Below the pieces are notes generated by a model that did no database searches, had not been told where the DNA came from, and saw nothing but the letters and a program-made list of their open reading frames with translations. Both the position numbers and the translations under genes were made by a program. Shown here piece after piece: positions 8,741 through 17,667 of a stretch of DNA of 64,000 nucleotides. This stretch comes from Albidovulum sediminis (GTDB taxonomy: Bacteria > Pseudomonadota > Alphaproteobacteria > Rhodobacterales > Rhodobacteraceae). Position 1 is the first letter of the stretch. Each line of letters begins with the position of its first letter. Where the stretch lies: positions 992,001 through 1,056,000 of the forward strand of contig NZ_JAOCQF010000001.1 in assembly GCF_025380365.1 (NCBI RefSeq). Reading direction: 5' to 3'.

Positions 8741-9613
8741 TCAGCCCGCCCGGCGCAGGCGCGCGATCAGGCTCGAGGTGTCCCAGCGCCCGCCCCCCAT
8801 CTTCTGCACGTCCTTGTAGAACTGGTCGACAAGCGCGGTGACCGGCAGGCTTGCGCCGATCTCGTCGCCGGTCCTGAGGCAGATGCCCAGGTCCTTGCGC
8901 ATCCAGTCGACGGCGAAGCCGAAGTCGAACCGGTCCTCGGCCATGGTCTTGTGGCGGTTGGCCATCTGCCAGCTTCCTGCCGCGCCCTGGGAGATGACCT
9001 CGACTAGCTGGACGATGTCTAGGCCGGCCTTTTCGGCGAAGTGCAGACCTTCGGAGAGGCCCTGGACGAGGCCCGCGATGCAGATCTGGTTCACCATCTT
9101 GGCCAGCTGGCCCGCGCCGGTCGGCCCGAGGCGGCGGCAGACGCGGGCATAGGCGGCGATCACCGGCTCTGCCCGGGCATAGTCATCCTCGGCCCCGCCG
9201 CACATGACGGAAAGGACGCCGTTCTCGGCCCCCGCCTGGCCGCCGGAGACGGGCGCGTCGACATAGCCGAGGCCGCGTTCGGCGGCGATGGTGGCCAGTT
9301 CGCGCGTGACGGCGGCGGAAACAGTGGTGTGGTCAACGAAGACCGCGCCCCGCGCCATTCCGGCGAAGGCGCCGGCCTCGCCGAGGCAGACCGCGCGCAG
9401 GTCGTCATCGTTGCCGACGCAGGCCATCACGAAGTCGGCGCCGCGCGCGGCCTCGGCGGGGGTGGCGGCGGTGGCGCCGCCGTGCCGTTCGGCCCAGGCC
9501 GCGGCCTTGGCGGGCGAGCGGTTGTAGACCGTCACCGCGTGCCCCTTGGCCTGCAGGTGTCCCGCCATCGGGAACCCCATCACTCCAAGGCCGAGAAATG
9601 CCACCTTCGCCAT
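8741..9613 (-). CDS. NAD(P)-dependent beta-hydroxyacid dehydrogenase (3-hydroxyisobutyrate dehydrogenase / tartronate semialdehyde reductase family)
   Basis: A 290-residue soluble oxidoreductase. The Rossmann motif FLGLGVMGFPMAGHL opens the protein. The family substrate-binding motif DAPVSGGQAGAENG lies near residue 121, and the catalytic lysine is in GAGQLAKMVNQ near 172. The C-terminal all-helical domain (around DFGFAVDWMRKDLGI) is complete. Substrate choice within the family (3-hydroxyisobutyrate, tartronate semialdehyde, related acids) cannot be settled by eye. The gene stands alone, convergent with the SYLF gene and divergent from the penicillin-acylase-like gene. Confidence 0.9.
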   Translation of the reverse strand: MAKVAFLGLGVMGFPMAGHLQAKGHAVTVYNRSPAKAAAWAERHGGATAATPAEAARGADFVMACVGNDDDLRAVCLGEAGAFAGMARGAVFVDHTTVSAAVTRELATIAAERGLGYVDAPVSGGQAGAENGVLSVMCGGAEDDYARAEPVIAAYARVCRRLGPTGAGQLAKMVNQICIAGLVQGLSEGLHFAEKAGLDIVQLVEVISQGAAGSWQMANRHKTMAEDRFDFGFAVDWMRKDLGICLRTGDEIGASLPVTALVDQFYKDVQKMGGGRWDTSSLIARLRRAG

Positions 9614-9704
9614 GTTGTTCTCCTCTGGTCATTGCGGTCGGGCCGGTTCTGTCCTAGTTAACCGCCCTGCCCCCGTCGTCAACCGCCCTCGGTCGCGAGT
9701 CCCG

Positions 9705-12167
9705 ATGTTCACTGCCTTCCGATGGCTCCTGCGCCTTGTCGTCGCGACCGTCCTTCTGGCGGTGGCTGGGCTCGCGCTCGGCTACTACTTCGCCAGCCGG
9801 TCGCTGCCCGACTACAACGCCGGCTACGCGCTGGCGGGGCTGGGGGGAGAGGTCGAGATCGTGCGCGACACCGCCGACGTGCCCCACATCTTCGCCGCCA
9901 GCGACCGCGACGCCTTTTTCGCGCTGGGGTTTGCCCATGCGCAGGACCGGCTCTGGCAGATGACGCTGATGCGGCGGACGGTGCAGGGGCGGCTGTCGGA
10001 GCTGTTCGGGGAACGGACGCTGGCCGTCGACGAGATGATGCGCCGGCTTGACCTCTACGGCATCGCGACGCGGTCGGCGGGCGCGCAGGATGCCGAGACG
10101 CTGGAGGCGCTCAACGCCTATTCGGACGGGGTGAACGCCTGGATCGGCATCGTCAACGCGCAGGCGATGGGCCGGGGGGCGCCGGAGTTCTTCCTGTTCT
10201 CGAACGAGATCGCCTATTGGCAGCCGGCCGATTCCATCGCGCTGATGAAGCTGATGGCGCTGCAGGTCTCGGGGCATCTGGAGCGCGAGGTGCTGACTGC
10301 GCGGGTATCGCTCTTGTCGCAAGACTGGGTGCGCGACCTGCTTCCGCTGGTGCCGGGCGAGGGCACGGCGGCGCTGCCGCCCTTTGCCGGTCTGTTCCCG
10401 GCCGCGCCGCGCAGCTTTGCCGCGCTCGACATCGCGCCCGCCGATCCCCTGTCGCCCTTCCGGCGCGCGGCCTTCGCGGGTGCCTCGAACGCCTGGGCGG
10501 CCGCACCCTCGCGGTCGGCGGCGGGTGCGGCTCTGCTGGCCAACGACCCCCACCTGCCCTTCTCGGCGCCGACGGTCTGGTACCTGGCGCATCTGGGGCT
10601 GAGCACGGGCGGCGTGATCGGGGGCACCATCCCCGGCATTCCCGCGATCCTGACCGGGCGCAACCAGACGCTGGGCTGGGGGATCACCTCGGCCTATCTC
10701 GACGACCAGGACATCCTGATCGAGGAGTTGAACCCCGGCGACCCGGAACGCTACCGCACCGCCGAAGGCTGGAAGCCCTTTGTCACCCGCAAGGCGATCA
10801 TCGAGGTGAAGGACGCGGCGCCGGTGACCGTGACGCTCCGCTGGACCGATAACGGGCCGGTGCTGCCGGCCACGCATTACGACCTGGGGTCGGTAACGCC
10901 GAAGGGCTATGTCGCGGCGCTGGCCTGGACCGCGCTCGACCCCGCCGACCGCTCGATCGGCGCGGCCATTGGCATGATGCGGGCGCAGACGGTCGAGGCG
11001 GCGCTGGCGGCGGGGGAGGACTATGTGGCGCCGGCCCAGAACGTCGTCATCGCGGGGCCCGACGGTATCGCCATGACGATGATCGGCAAGATGCCGAAGC
11101 GCGACCCGCGCCACCAGTCGCAGGGCCGGATGCCCGCGCCGGGCTGGATCGCCGAGAACCGCTGGCAGGGGTATTTCCCCTATGCGGAGAACCCGCGCTT
11201 CGTGAACCCTGCGGGCGGGATCGTCGGCAACACCAACAACAAGACGGTGGACCGGCCCTTCCCGCGTCACGTCAGCCAGTACTGGGGCGACAGCCAGCGC
11301 GTGCAGCGCTGGACGCGCCTGATGCAGGAGCGCGAGGTGCACAGCCGCGAAAGCTTCATCGCCGCGCAGCTTGACACCACCTCGCCCGCCGCGCGCACGC
11401 TTCTGCCGCTGGTCGCCGCGAACCTGTGGTTCACCGGCGAGGCGGCGACCGAGGGCACGCCCGAACGGATGCGCCAGCGCGCGCTCGACCTGCTGGCCAA
11501 GTGGGACGGCGAGATGAGCGAGCACCTGCCAGAGCCGCTGATCTACGCCGCCTGGATGCGCGCGCTCCAGTTCCGGCTGATCCGGGACGAGCTTGGCCCC
11601 CTGGCCGAGGAGTTCACCCATCTGGAGCCCTTGTTCGTCGAGCGTGTCTTCCGCGACGTGGAGGGCGCGGGGCGCTGGTGCGACGTGCTGCGCTCGGCCC
11701 CGGTCGAGACCTGCGACGAGATCGCGCGGATGGCGCTGGACGATGCGCTGGTCGAGCTTTCGGCCCGCTTCGGCCCCAATGTCGAAAGCTGGCGCTGGGG
11801 CGAGGCGCATCAGGCCACGCACGATCATTCGGTACTGGGCCGGCTGCCGGTGCTGAACTGGTTCGTGAACATCCGCCAGCCGACCTCGGGCGGGGACAAC
11901 ACGCTGCTGCGCGGCCGCACGGCGGGGACCGAACCGGAACCATACCTGAACGTCCATGGCGCCGGATATCGGGGCGTCTACGACTTTGCCGACCCCGACA
12001 GTTCGGTCTTCATCCTGTCCACCGGCCAGTCGGGCCACCCGCTCAGCCGGCACTACGACGACCTGTCGGAACTGTGGCGCCGCGGCGAATACATCCCGAT
12101 GTCGCTGGACCCGGAGCTTGCGCGCGCGGCGGCGACGGGGATCACGCTGCTGACGCCCCAGCCCTGA
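9705..12167 (+). CDS. Penicillin acylase family N-terminal-nucleophile hydrolase
   Basis: An 820-residue precursor of the Ntn-hydrolase type, probably acting in the periplasm on amides such as acyl-homoserine lactones, peptides or beta-lactam side chains. An N-terminal hydrophobic segment (LLRLVVATVLLAVAGLALGY) serves as signal or anchor. The alpha chain contains VEIVRDTADVPHIFA and FALGFAHAQDRLWQM. The autoprocessing point and nucleophile are the serine of GASNAWA, near residue 258. The beta chain shows GGTIPGIPAILTGRN and GNTNNKTV. The length fits the family. The ATG at 9705 gives a clean signal sequence; longer upstream frames do not. The natural substrate is unknown. Confidence 0.93.
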   Translation: MFTAFRWLLRLVVATVLLAVAGLALGYYFASRSLPDYNAGYALAGLGGEVEIVRDTADVPHIFAASDRDAFFALGFAHAQDRLWQMTLMRRTVQGRLSELFGERTLAVDEMMRRLDLYGIATRSAGAQDAETLEALNAYSDGVNAWIGIVNAQAMGRGAPEFFLFSNEIAYWQPADSIALMKLMALQVSGHLEREVLTARVSLLSQDWVRDLLPLVPGEGTAALPPFAGLFPAAPRSFAALDIAPADPLSPFRRAAFAGASNAWAAAPSRSAAGAALLANDPHLPFSAPTVWYLAHLGLSTGGVIGGTIPGIPAILTGRNQTLGWGITSAYLDDQDILIEELNPGDPERYRTAEGWKPFVTRKAIIEVKDAAPVTVTLRWTDNGPVLPATHYDLGSVTPKGYVAALAWTALDPADRSIGAAIGMMRAQTVEAALAAGEDYVAPAQNVVIAGPDGIAMTMIGKMPKRDPRHQSQGRMPAPGWIAENRWQGYFPYAENPRFVNPAGGIVGNTNNKTVDRPFPRHVSQYWGDSQRVQRWTRLMQEREVHSRESFIAAQLDTTSPAARTLLPLVAANLWFTGEAATEGTPERMRQRALDLLAKWDGEMSEHLPEPLIYAAWMRALQFRLIRDELGPLAEEFTHLEPLFVERVFRDVEGAGRWCDVLRSAPVETCDEIARMALDDALVELSARFGPNVESWRWGEAHQATHDHSVLGRLPVLNWFVNIRQPTSGGDNTLLRGRTAGTEPEPYLNVHGAGYRGVYDFADPDSSVFILSTGQSGHPLSRHYDDLSELWRRGEYIPMSLDPELARAAATGITLLTPQP

Positions 12168-12284
12168 GCCGCCGGGCCTGCCCCGGTCGCAGGAAGGGTC
12201 CGGTGCAGATTGTCGTGGAAAACCGCGCCGAGTTTCGCGAGTGTCGGTCAACGCCGCCCGAAGGTCGCGGCCCGTTCCGCCGCC

Positions 12285-12289
12285 GGAGG
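12285..12289 (+). promoter_or_regulatory. Ribosome binding site deciding a GTG start
   Basis: GGAGG nine bases before the GTG at 12299 supports that codon as the start of the short ABM-domain gene. The same frame is open for another 870 bases upstream inside the acylase gene. Confidence 0.65.
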
Positions 12290-12298
12290 TTTGCGCAG

Positions 12299-12580
12299 GT
12301 GTCACAGGTCGTCCTGACCGGGTTTCTCAGGTGCCGCACGCTGGAGGAGGCCGACCGCGTGTCGCTCCTCCTGCCCGAGCATGTCCGCCTGACGCGGGCC
12401 GAGGCCGGATGCCTGAGTTTCGAGGTGTTCCGCTCGATGGCGGACCCCGCCTGCTTTGCGGTGCGCGAGGTGTTCCGCGACCGCGCGGCCTTCGAGGCGC
12501 ACCAGCGCCGCGCCGCGGGCTCGGTCTGGGGGCGCGCGACGCGCGGCATCCCGCGCGACTACCGGATTTCGGGGGTGTGA
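12299..12580 (+). CDS. Antibiotic biosynthesis monooxygenase (ABM) domain protein
   Basis: A 93-residue single-domain protein of the dimeric alpha-beta barrel type. It shows the ABM pattern of a leading strand (VVLTGFLRCRT), a helix ending in HVRLTRAEAGCLSFEVFRS, and FAVREVFRDRAAFEAHQRR near the end. Members are usually small heme- or cofactor-independent oxygenases or aldehyde-binding proteins; many have no known substrate. It starts with GTG behind a good ribosome site and follows the penicillin-acylase-like gene by 131 bases, possibly in one transcript. Confidence 0.75.
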   Translation: MSQVVLTGFLRCRTLEEADRVSLLLPEHVRLTRAEAGCLSFEVFRSMADPACFAVREVFRDRAAFEAHQRRAAGSVWGRATRGIPRDYRISGV

Positions 12581-12602
12581 CGGGCGGGCGGTGGCGCGAG
12601 GC

Positions 12603-13217
12603 TCAACTGCCGAGGATGCCCTTCACGTAGCCCTGGGTTTCGGCATAGGGCGGCACGCCACCATGCTTCGTCACCGCCTCGGGCCCGGCGTTGTAGGCGG
12701 CCAGCGCCAGCCGCCAGTCGCCGAAACGGTCGTACATCATGCGCAGATAGCGCGCGCCCCCGTCGAGGTTCTGCGACGGATCGGCCGGGTCGACGCCCAG
12801 CCGGCGCGCGGTTTCGGGCATCAGTTGTGCCAGCCCCTGCGCGCCCTTGTGCGACACCGCCGTCGGGTTCCAGCCGGACTCACGCTGCACGAGACGCAGG
12901 AAGAGGTCGACCGGGATCCCGTGACGCTCTGCCGCCGCCCTCGCGGTTTCGAGATAGAGCCCGCGGTAGCGCCCGGAATAGCTCGGGATCGCGACGGCAT
13001 TGGGGGCGATGCTGGCGGAGAGCACTTTCGCAGAGGCCGAATACTGGTTCGCGATCCGCGTGTCGATCAGGGCCGTCTGCTGCCGGAACAGCGCCGCGCG
13101 CGAGGCCGGCTTGGTCTTCGAGAATGTCAGGCCCTCTGCCCAGAGCGCGCCCGGTGCCACCAGCACAAGCGCGGCCAGACCCGCCGCCAGAACCCGCCGC
13201 ATGCGTCCCTCGTTCAT
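12603..13217 (-). CDS. Lytic transglycosylase, SLT domain
   Basis: A 204-residue secreted murein hydrolase. A signal peptide ([21 protein letters not shown]) is followed by a spacer and a soluble lytic transglycosylase domain. The catalytic glutamate sits in [16 protein letters not shown], followed by [14 protein letters not shown] and the conserved [10 protein letters not shown]. It cleaves glycan strands of peptidoglycan between MurNAc and GlcNAc, forming 1,6-anhydro ends. The first ATG is at 13217; an internal ATG five codons on (MRRVL) would give a more typical signal peptide. Confidence 0.92.
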   Translation of the reverse strand: MNEGRMRRVLAAGLAALVLVAPGALWAEGLTFSKTKPASRAALFRQQTALIDTRIANQYSASAKVLSASIAPNAVAIPSYSGRYRGLYLETARAAAERHGIPVDLFLRLVQRESGWNPTAVSHKGAQGLAQLMPETARRLGVDPADPSQNLDGGARYLRMMYDRFGDWRLALAAYNAGPEAVTKHGGVPPYAETQGYVKGILGS

Positions 13218-13242
13218 TCACCCGCGCGGGACTATACAGAAT

Positions 13243-13794
13243 TCAGGCCGCGTTTCCAGACTTTTGCGCCGCCCCATCCGCGCCCGGCAGCGCGCCGCGC
13301 ATCAGGTCCTCGATCAGGAGGCTGACAAGCTGCGACCGCCCGCTGACGCCGGCCTTGCGGTAGATGGCATTGAGATGAGTCTTTACGGTCGCCTCGGCCG
13401 ATCCGCGCATCTCCGCGACCTCGGCGATGGTGAAGCCCTTGATGGTGAAGGCCGCGACATCGGCCTCCGACGCGGTCAGGCCCCAGTCGGCAAAGTAGCT
13501 TTCCATGAGATCGTGCAGCGCACCCGACGCGGCGCTCAGCGCGCGTTCGGCATGCGCCTGCCGGCGCAGGAGCCCGGCAAGAAAGGCCGCCTCGACCGCC
13601 GCGCCGGCCAGAAGCGCGAGGTTCGCGACCACCTCCAGCGAAAAGTGGAGAAGGGTAACCTCCGGGTCGGGCATCTCCATGAAGTCCCGCGCCAGATCGG
13701 ACAGGAAGAACAGGGCGCAGAACCCCTGAAGCACGATCAGCGCAGCCAGGGCCACGCCAACCGTTCTGGTCTTTCCCGACATGGCTGCCATCAT
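13243..13794 (-). CDS. Membrane-anchored LuxR-family transcription regulator
   Basis: A 183-residue protein with two hydrophobic segments at the N-terminus (VGVALAALIVLQGFCALFFL and VVANLALLAGAAVEAAFLAG), a short linker with coiled-coil character, and a C-terminal LuxR-type helix-turn-helix (LTASEADVAAFTIKGFTIAE, then SAEATVKTHLNAIYRKAGV). It lacks a receiver or autoinducer domain, so any signal would be sensed through the membrane part. Its start overlaps the stop of the cytochrome b561 gene (ATGA), so it is translationally coupled to it. The in-frame ATGs at 13791 and 13782 are alternatives. Confidence 0.82.
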   Translation of the reverse strand: MMAAMSGKTRTVGVALAALIVLQGFCALFFLSDLARDFMEMPDPEVTLLHFSLEVVANLALLAGAAVEAAFLAGLLRRQAHAERALSAASGALHDLMESYFADWGLTASEADVAAFTIKGFTIAEVAEMRGSAEATVKTHLNAIYRKAGVSGRSQLVSLLIEDLMRGALPGADGAAQKSGNAA

Positions 13795-14324
13795 CCCTCC
13801 CTGCCCTGCGGCACCTCCTTGTAGCCCGTCACCATGGCCCTGGGAAGGTTGACGCCCAGGCGGCGGCTTTCCAGGATCGCGCCGGCGACGTGGAAGACGA
13901 CCGAGACCTCGGCCCAGGTCACCAACACCTCGTGTGCATCCTCGACCCATCCCACCCCGAAGAAGGTGTTGGTGGTCATCATGTAGCCGGTGACGCCGAT
14001 GGCGAGGAGCGTCAGCAGGAGGTTGTAGATCATCAGCGCGCCCAGCGGCGAATGCCCCGCATGGATATGCCGGCGCCCGGTGGCCATGTCGGTCATCTGC
14101 CCCACGGCGGCCGAGACCGAGGGCGGGAAATCGGCAAAGCGCGCGTGACGGGTGCCGACGATGCCCCAGATCACCCGCAGCCCGACCAGCGCGAGGATGG
14201 CGTAGCCAATCCATTCGTGCAGCTTGCCTTCGGCGTCGTCGATCAGCGCGTTCATGGTGAAGCCCGCCACGACCGCCCAGTGAAAGACCCTCACGAAGGG
14301 GTCCCAGACCTTGATCCTGTTCAT
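13791..14324 (-). CDS. Cytochrome b561 family membrane protein
   Basis: A 177-residue integral membrane cytochrome with four helices and candidate b-heme histidines in VFHWAVVAGF, KLHEWIGYAIL, HAGHSPLGALMIYN, EDAHEVLV and VVFHVAG. This pattern matches the cytochrome b561 / hydrogenase b-subunit-like group that passes electrons between the quinone pool and periplasmic partners. It is encoded between the PepSY gene upstream and the membrane LuxR gene downstream, suggesting a small redox or sensing unit. Its electron donor is unknown. Confidence 0.88.
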   Translation of the reverse strand: MNRIKVWDPFVRVFHWAVVAGFTMNALIDDAEGKLHEWIGYAILALVGLRVIWGIVGTRHARFADFPPSVSAAVGQMTDMATGRRHIHAGHSPLGALMIYNLLLTLLAIGVTGYMMTTNTFFGVGWVEDAHEVLVTWAEVSVVFHVAGAILESRRLGVNLPRAMVTGYKEVPQGREG

Positions 14325-14379
14325 GTTCCCTCCTTCCGCGGGGCGGGGGACCGGCGCTGGCCGGCCCCCCTGACCGGGA

Positions 14380-14628
14380 TCAGCTTTCTTCCTTGGACTT
14401 CACGATCTCGAGCGCCTCGTTCAGGTAGAGCTCGAACTTCTTGCCGTCCTTGAGGGCATAGACCTCGATCATGCCGTCCTCGCTGTCGATCTTGCGCACC
14501 TCGTAGCCCTGGGCGGTCAGCTGTTCGGTGATCTTCGCCTGCGTCGCCTCGTCGATCTTGTCCGAGGCATGGGCGGGAAGCGCCAGGCCGGACACGGCGA
14601 GGGCTGCGGCAAGAATGATCTTCTTCAT
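14380..14628 (-). CDS. Small exported PepSY-domain protein
   Basis: An 82-residue protein with a signal peptide ([20 protein letters not shown]) and one PepSY repeat: helix [20 protein letters not shown], then strands [20 protein letters not shown]. PepSY domains are common beside di-heme membrane cytochromes and in peptidase inhibitors. The ATG at 14628 has AGGAG seven bases upstream. It is the first gene of the operon with cytochrome b561 and the membrane LuxR regulator, 55 bases before the cytochrome start. Function is inferred only from context. Confidence 0.85.
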   Translation of the reverse strand: MKKIILAAALAVSGLALPAHASDKIDEATQAKITEQLTAQGYEVRKIDSEDGMIEVYALKDGKKFELYLNEALEIVKSKEES

Positions 14629-14858
14629 CGTCTGCTCCTGGTTCGGGGACCGGCGCCACGCCGTGTCCTGCCCCGTCATCTGCCCGCTGTGACGGGCAAG
14701 GGAAATCGGCCGGCAGGTGTAGAAAGGGCGTTCGGGCCCGTCTGCAACCGGAGTTTGACAGCGGGAAAGCGCCGAGGCGGGCGGGGTTTTACCCTTTCTC
14801 AACCCCTTCGGGGTGCCTATACCGTCTGGTAACCAGAATCTCCCGGAGGGCACAGCAG

Positions 14859-15383
14859 ATGGCAGGGTCGGTCAACAAGGTCATTCTCATCGGAAACCTC
14901 GGACGCGACCCCGAGGTGCGGTCGTTCCCGAACGGCGGCAAGGTCTGCAACCTGCGCATCGCGACCTCGGAAACCTGGCGCGACCGCAACACGGGCGAGC
15001 GCAAGGAACGCACCGAATGGCATTCGGTGGCGATCTTCGACGAAAACCTGGCGAAGGTGGCCGAACAGTACCTGCGTAAAGGATCGACCGTCTATCTCGA
15101 AGGGCAGCTCGAAACCCGCAAGTGGCAGGACCAGTCCGGTGCCGACCGCTACACGACCGAGGTGGTCCTGCGCCCCTTCCGCAGCACCATGACGATGCTG
15201 GGCGGCCGCGGCGAAGGCGGCTCGGGCGGCGGGCAGTCCGGTGGCTTCGACGATGACCGTTCGGGCGGCTATGGGGGCAGCTACGGCGGCGGATCGTCGG
15301 GCGGCGGCTATGGCGGGGGCGGTTCGGGCGGCGGGCAGTCCGGCGGCGGGCGGCCCGACCTTGACGACGAGATTCCGTTCTGA
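14859..15383 (+). CDS. ssb: Single-stranded DNA-binding protein
   Basis: A 174-residue SSB that coats single-stranded DNA in replication, recombination and repair. The OB fold is at residues 1-110 ([54 protein letters not shown]). A long glycine/serine linker follows and the protein ends in the acidic tip DLDDEIPF that binds partner proteins. The linker DNA repeats itself: TCGGGCGGCGGGCAGTCCGG occurs at 15222-15241 and 15324-15343, so the linker probably varies in length between strains. The start is supported by CGGAGGG before ATG. Confidence 0.98.
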   Translation: MAGSVNKVILIGNLGRDPEVRSFPNGGKVCNLRIATSETWRDRNTGERKERTEWHSVAIFDENLAKVAEQYLRKGSTVYLEGQLETRKWQDQSGADRYTTEVVLRPFRSTMTMLGGRGEGGSGGGQSGGFDDDRSGGYGGSYGGGSSGGGYGGGGSGGGQSGGGRPDLDDEIPF

Positions 15384-15496
15384 GCGGGCGGCACCCGCGG
15401 ATATCCGCCCTTTCCGGGTGTTTCTGACACGGATCAAGGAAGCGTCGGCATCAGTGCGCTATCATTATCCATGATTCGGAAACAGCGGGGGATGCC

Positions 15497-15853
15497 ATGA
15501 TCACACGGGCACAGACGAAGGCGGACAAGCAGACGAGCGGGCAGGCGGGCGCGGGCGGACAGTCGCCCATGGCGGGGTTCACCGCCCTGCCCGCCGGCTG
15601 GTTCTCTACCGAGGCGATCGAGAAACTGGGGGACATGGGTGCGGAATACATGGACTTCCTGGCCGAGCGCATCCGCGAGGACGTGAGGACCCAGCATGCG
15701 ATCCTGCACTGCAAGGATCCGGCCGACCTGCGCAAGGTGCAGGAGGATTTCCTGAAGACGGCCGCCGACCAGTACGCCGCGCAGGCGGGTCGCATGACGG
15801 AACTGACCAACGCCTTCATGGCGGCGCTGATGCTGCCCCGGATCGACGACTAG
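15497..15853 (+). CDS. Phasin-like protein
   Basis: A 118-residue soluble, largely helical protein. The central and C-terminal part (AEYMDFLAERIREDVRTQHA, then CKDPADLRKVQEDFLKTAAD and QYAAQAGRMTELT) has the amphipathic helical pattern of the phasin-2 family, proteins that coat polyhydroxyalkanoate granules. The N-terminal 25 residues are polar and disordered. No polyhydroxyalkanoate gene is nearby, so a granule role is inferred from similarity only. The stop overlaps the convergent aroB stop by four bases. Confidence 0.75.
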   Translation: MITRAQTKADKQTSGQAGAGGQSPMAGFTALPAGWFSTEAIEKLGDMGAEYMDFLAERIREDVRTQHAILHCKDPADLRKVQEDFLKTAADQYAAQAGRMTELTNAFMAALMLPRIDD

Positions 15854-16968
15854 GGCAGCGGCCGCATTGACAGCGCGTCCTGAAGCAGGGCGCGCACCGT
15901 CGCGGTGTCGACATCGCCGGCCACGAACGCCTCCCCGATCCCGCGGGCGAGGATGAAGCGTAGTTTGCCGTCCAGCACCTTCTTGTCCTGCGCCATCAGG
16001 GCAAGAAGTGCGTCGGCGTCCGGCAGGTCGCCGGGAATGTCGGCCAGATCGCATTTCATGCCCATCGCCCGCAGATGCGCGCGGACCCGGCTGGGCGCCT
16101 CCTGCGCGCAAAGGCCGAGCCGCTGGCTGAGTTCGAAGGCCAGCGCGCAGCCGATCGCCACGCCCTCGCCGTGCAGGAGCCGGGCGGAGTAGCCCGTCGC
16201 GGTTTCGAGCGCGTGGCAGAAGGTGTGGCCGAGGTTGAGGAGCGCGCGGTCGCCCTCCTCGGTCTCGTCCCGTTCCACGATCCGCGCCTTCATCTCCACC
16301 GACCGGCGCACGGCATGCTGGCGCAGCCCCGCGTCGCCGCGCGCGAGCGCCGGGCCGTTCCCCTCGAGCCAGTCGAAGAAGGCGGCATCGCCGAGAAGCC
16401 CGTATTTCACCACCTCGCCATAGCCCGACAGGAAGTCGCGGCCGGGCAGCGTGTCCAGAACGCCGATATCGGCGAGGACAAGTGCCGGCTGGTGGAAAGC
16501 CCCGATCAGGTTCTTGCCGTGGACAGAGTTGATGCCGGTCTTGCCGCCGACCGAACTATCGACCTGCGCCAGAAGCGTGGTCGGGATCTGCACGAAGCGC
16601 ACGCCGCGCCTGAGGATCGCGGCGGCGAACCCGGCAAGATCGCCGATCACGCCGCCGCCAAGCGCGATCACGATGTCACGCCGCTCGACCTTTTCGGAGA
16701 GCAGCCAGTCGACGGCGCGGGAAAACTGCGGCCAGCCCTTGGTCGCCTCGCCCGCGGGCAAGGCCAGCGCCGTCATCGCGATGTCGCCCAGCCCATCGCG
16801 CAGCGAGTCGAGATGCAGCCCGGCGACCGTCTCGTCGGTCAGGACGGCGACGCGGCGGCGCTTCAGGAGCGGCGCGATCTCGGCCCCGGCGCGGGCCAGG
16901 AGCCCCTGCCCGATCCGCACGTCGTAGGCGCGCGCGCCCAGCTCGACCCTGACCGTTTCCGTCGCCAT
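15850..16968 (-). CDS. aroB: 3-dehydroquinate synthase
   Basis: A 372-residue NAD- and metal-dependent enzyme of the shikimate pathway that converts DAHP into 3-dehydroquinate. Signatures are VALGGGVIGDLAGFAAAILR, VQIPTTLLAQVDSSVGGKTG with the substrate-binding KTGIN, FLSGYGEVVKYGLL, and the metal-binding LLNLGHTFCHALE and LLHGEGVAIGC. The length is standard. It follows aroK by three bases in the same direction, so both steps are co-transcribed. Confidence 0.98.
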   Translation of the reverse strand: MATETVRVELGARAYDVRIGQGLLARAGAEIAPLLKRRRVAVLTDETVAGLHLDSLRDGLGDIAMTALALPAGEATKGWPQFSRAVDWLLSEKVERRDIVIALGGGVIGDLAGFAAAILRRGVRFVQIPTTLLAQVDSSVGGKTGINSVHGKNLIGAFHQPALVLADIGVLDTLPGRDFLSGYGEVVKYGLLGDAAFFDWLEGNGPALARGDAGLRQHAVRRSVEMKARIVERDETEEGDRALLNLGHTFCHALETATGYSARLLHGEGVAIGCALAFELSQRLGLCAQEAPSRVRAHLRAMGMKCDLADIPGDLPDADALLALMAQDKKVLDGKLRFILARGIGEAFVAGDVDTATVRALLQDALSMRPLP

Positions 16969-16971
16969 CGC

Positions 16972-17529
16972 TCAGTTCCCTTCCACGATGCCGCCGTGAT
17001 CGACCAGAGCCCCGATCACCTTCTGCGTCATCTCGTCGATCGAATAGTCCGCGCGCGCCTCGACCGTCACCTCGGCCTTGGAATAGGCGGGCGTGCGCGC
17101 CTCGAGAAGCGTGCGCAGCGTCTCCTTCGGGTTCTCGGTGCGCAGGAGCGGCCGGGTGGTCTTGTGGCGGACGCGCTGCCAGAGCAACTCCAGGTCCGCC
17201 TTGAGCCAGACCGCGACGCCCGCCCGCGCGATCGCCTCGCGGTTGGCCGGCGCGAGGAAGGCGCCGCCGCCGGTGGACAGCACGCAGGGCGGACCGGCCA
17301 GCAGCCGCTCCAGCACCTGCGATTCCTTCTGCCGGAAGAACGCCTCGCCGTCGCGCGCGAAGATTTCGGCCACGCTGCGGTTCGCGGCCTTCTCGATCTC
17401 GTCGTCCGAATCGATGAATGGCACGCCGAGCGTGCGCGCCAGCGCAGTGCCGATCGCCGTCTTGCCGGCGCCCATCATGCCGACAAGCACCACGGTTTTC
17501 CTCAGCCGCGTCGTCACCTGTCCGTCCAT
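16972..17529 (-). CDS. aroK: Shikimate kinase
   Basis: A 185-residue kinase that phosphorylates shikimate at the 3-hydroxyl. It has the Walker A motif VGMMGAGKTAIGTALA, the shikimate-binding DSDDEIEK and GEAFFRQKES regions, the glycine-rich CVLSTGGGAF and the lid segment RHKTTRPLLRTENPKETLR. The ATG at 17529 gives the usual short leader; the frame is open further upstream without codon support. It is divergent from the small membrane protein gene at 17668, leaving about 140 bases for both promoters. Confidence 0.96.
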   Translation of the reverse strand: MDGQVTTRLRKTVVLVGMMGAGKTAIGTALARTLGVPFIDSDDEIEKAANRSVAEIFARDGEAFFRQKESQVLERLLAGPPCVLSTGGGAFLAPANREAIARAGVAVWLKADLELLWQRVRHKTTRPLLRTENPKETLRTLLEARTPAYSKAEVTVEARADYSIDEMTQKVIGALVDHGGIVEGN

Positions 17530-17587
17530 CCCCCGGGCCGTTTTGGCAATCCCTCGCCCGTCCGGCGAACTTTCTGCCTTCAATGGC

Positions 17588-17616
17588 GTGAACTCGCGCG
17601 AAAAGCCATATATAAT
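17588..17616 (+). promoter_or_regulatory. Probable sigma-70 promoter for the 17668-20294 genes
   Basis: A perfect TATAAT lies at 17611-17616 inside a short AT-rich patch (CATATATAATC), unusual in this GC-rich window. A weak -35 candidate GTGAAC lies 17 bases upstream at 17588-17593. It lies in the aroK/small-protein intergenic gap and points toward the rightward genes. Confidence 0.45.
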
Positions 17617-17667
17617 CTTTGCCGAAGACCCCGCGAACGGGGCACGGGCAGAAGATAGGCAGGACGC

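Noticed and set aside
9654-12305. An 883-codon open frame opposite the penicillin-acylase gene
   Set aside because: It is rich in Arg/His/Gly/Pro, with no recognisable fold and no ribosome site. The plus-strand frame has the complete Ntn-hydrolase pattern.
15200-15360. Repeated GC-rich units in ssb taken as a tandem-repeat array or CRISPR
   Set aside because: They encode the Gly/Ser linker in frame, have no spacers and are shorter than CRISPR repeats.
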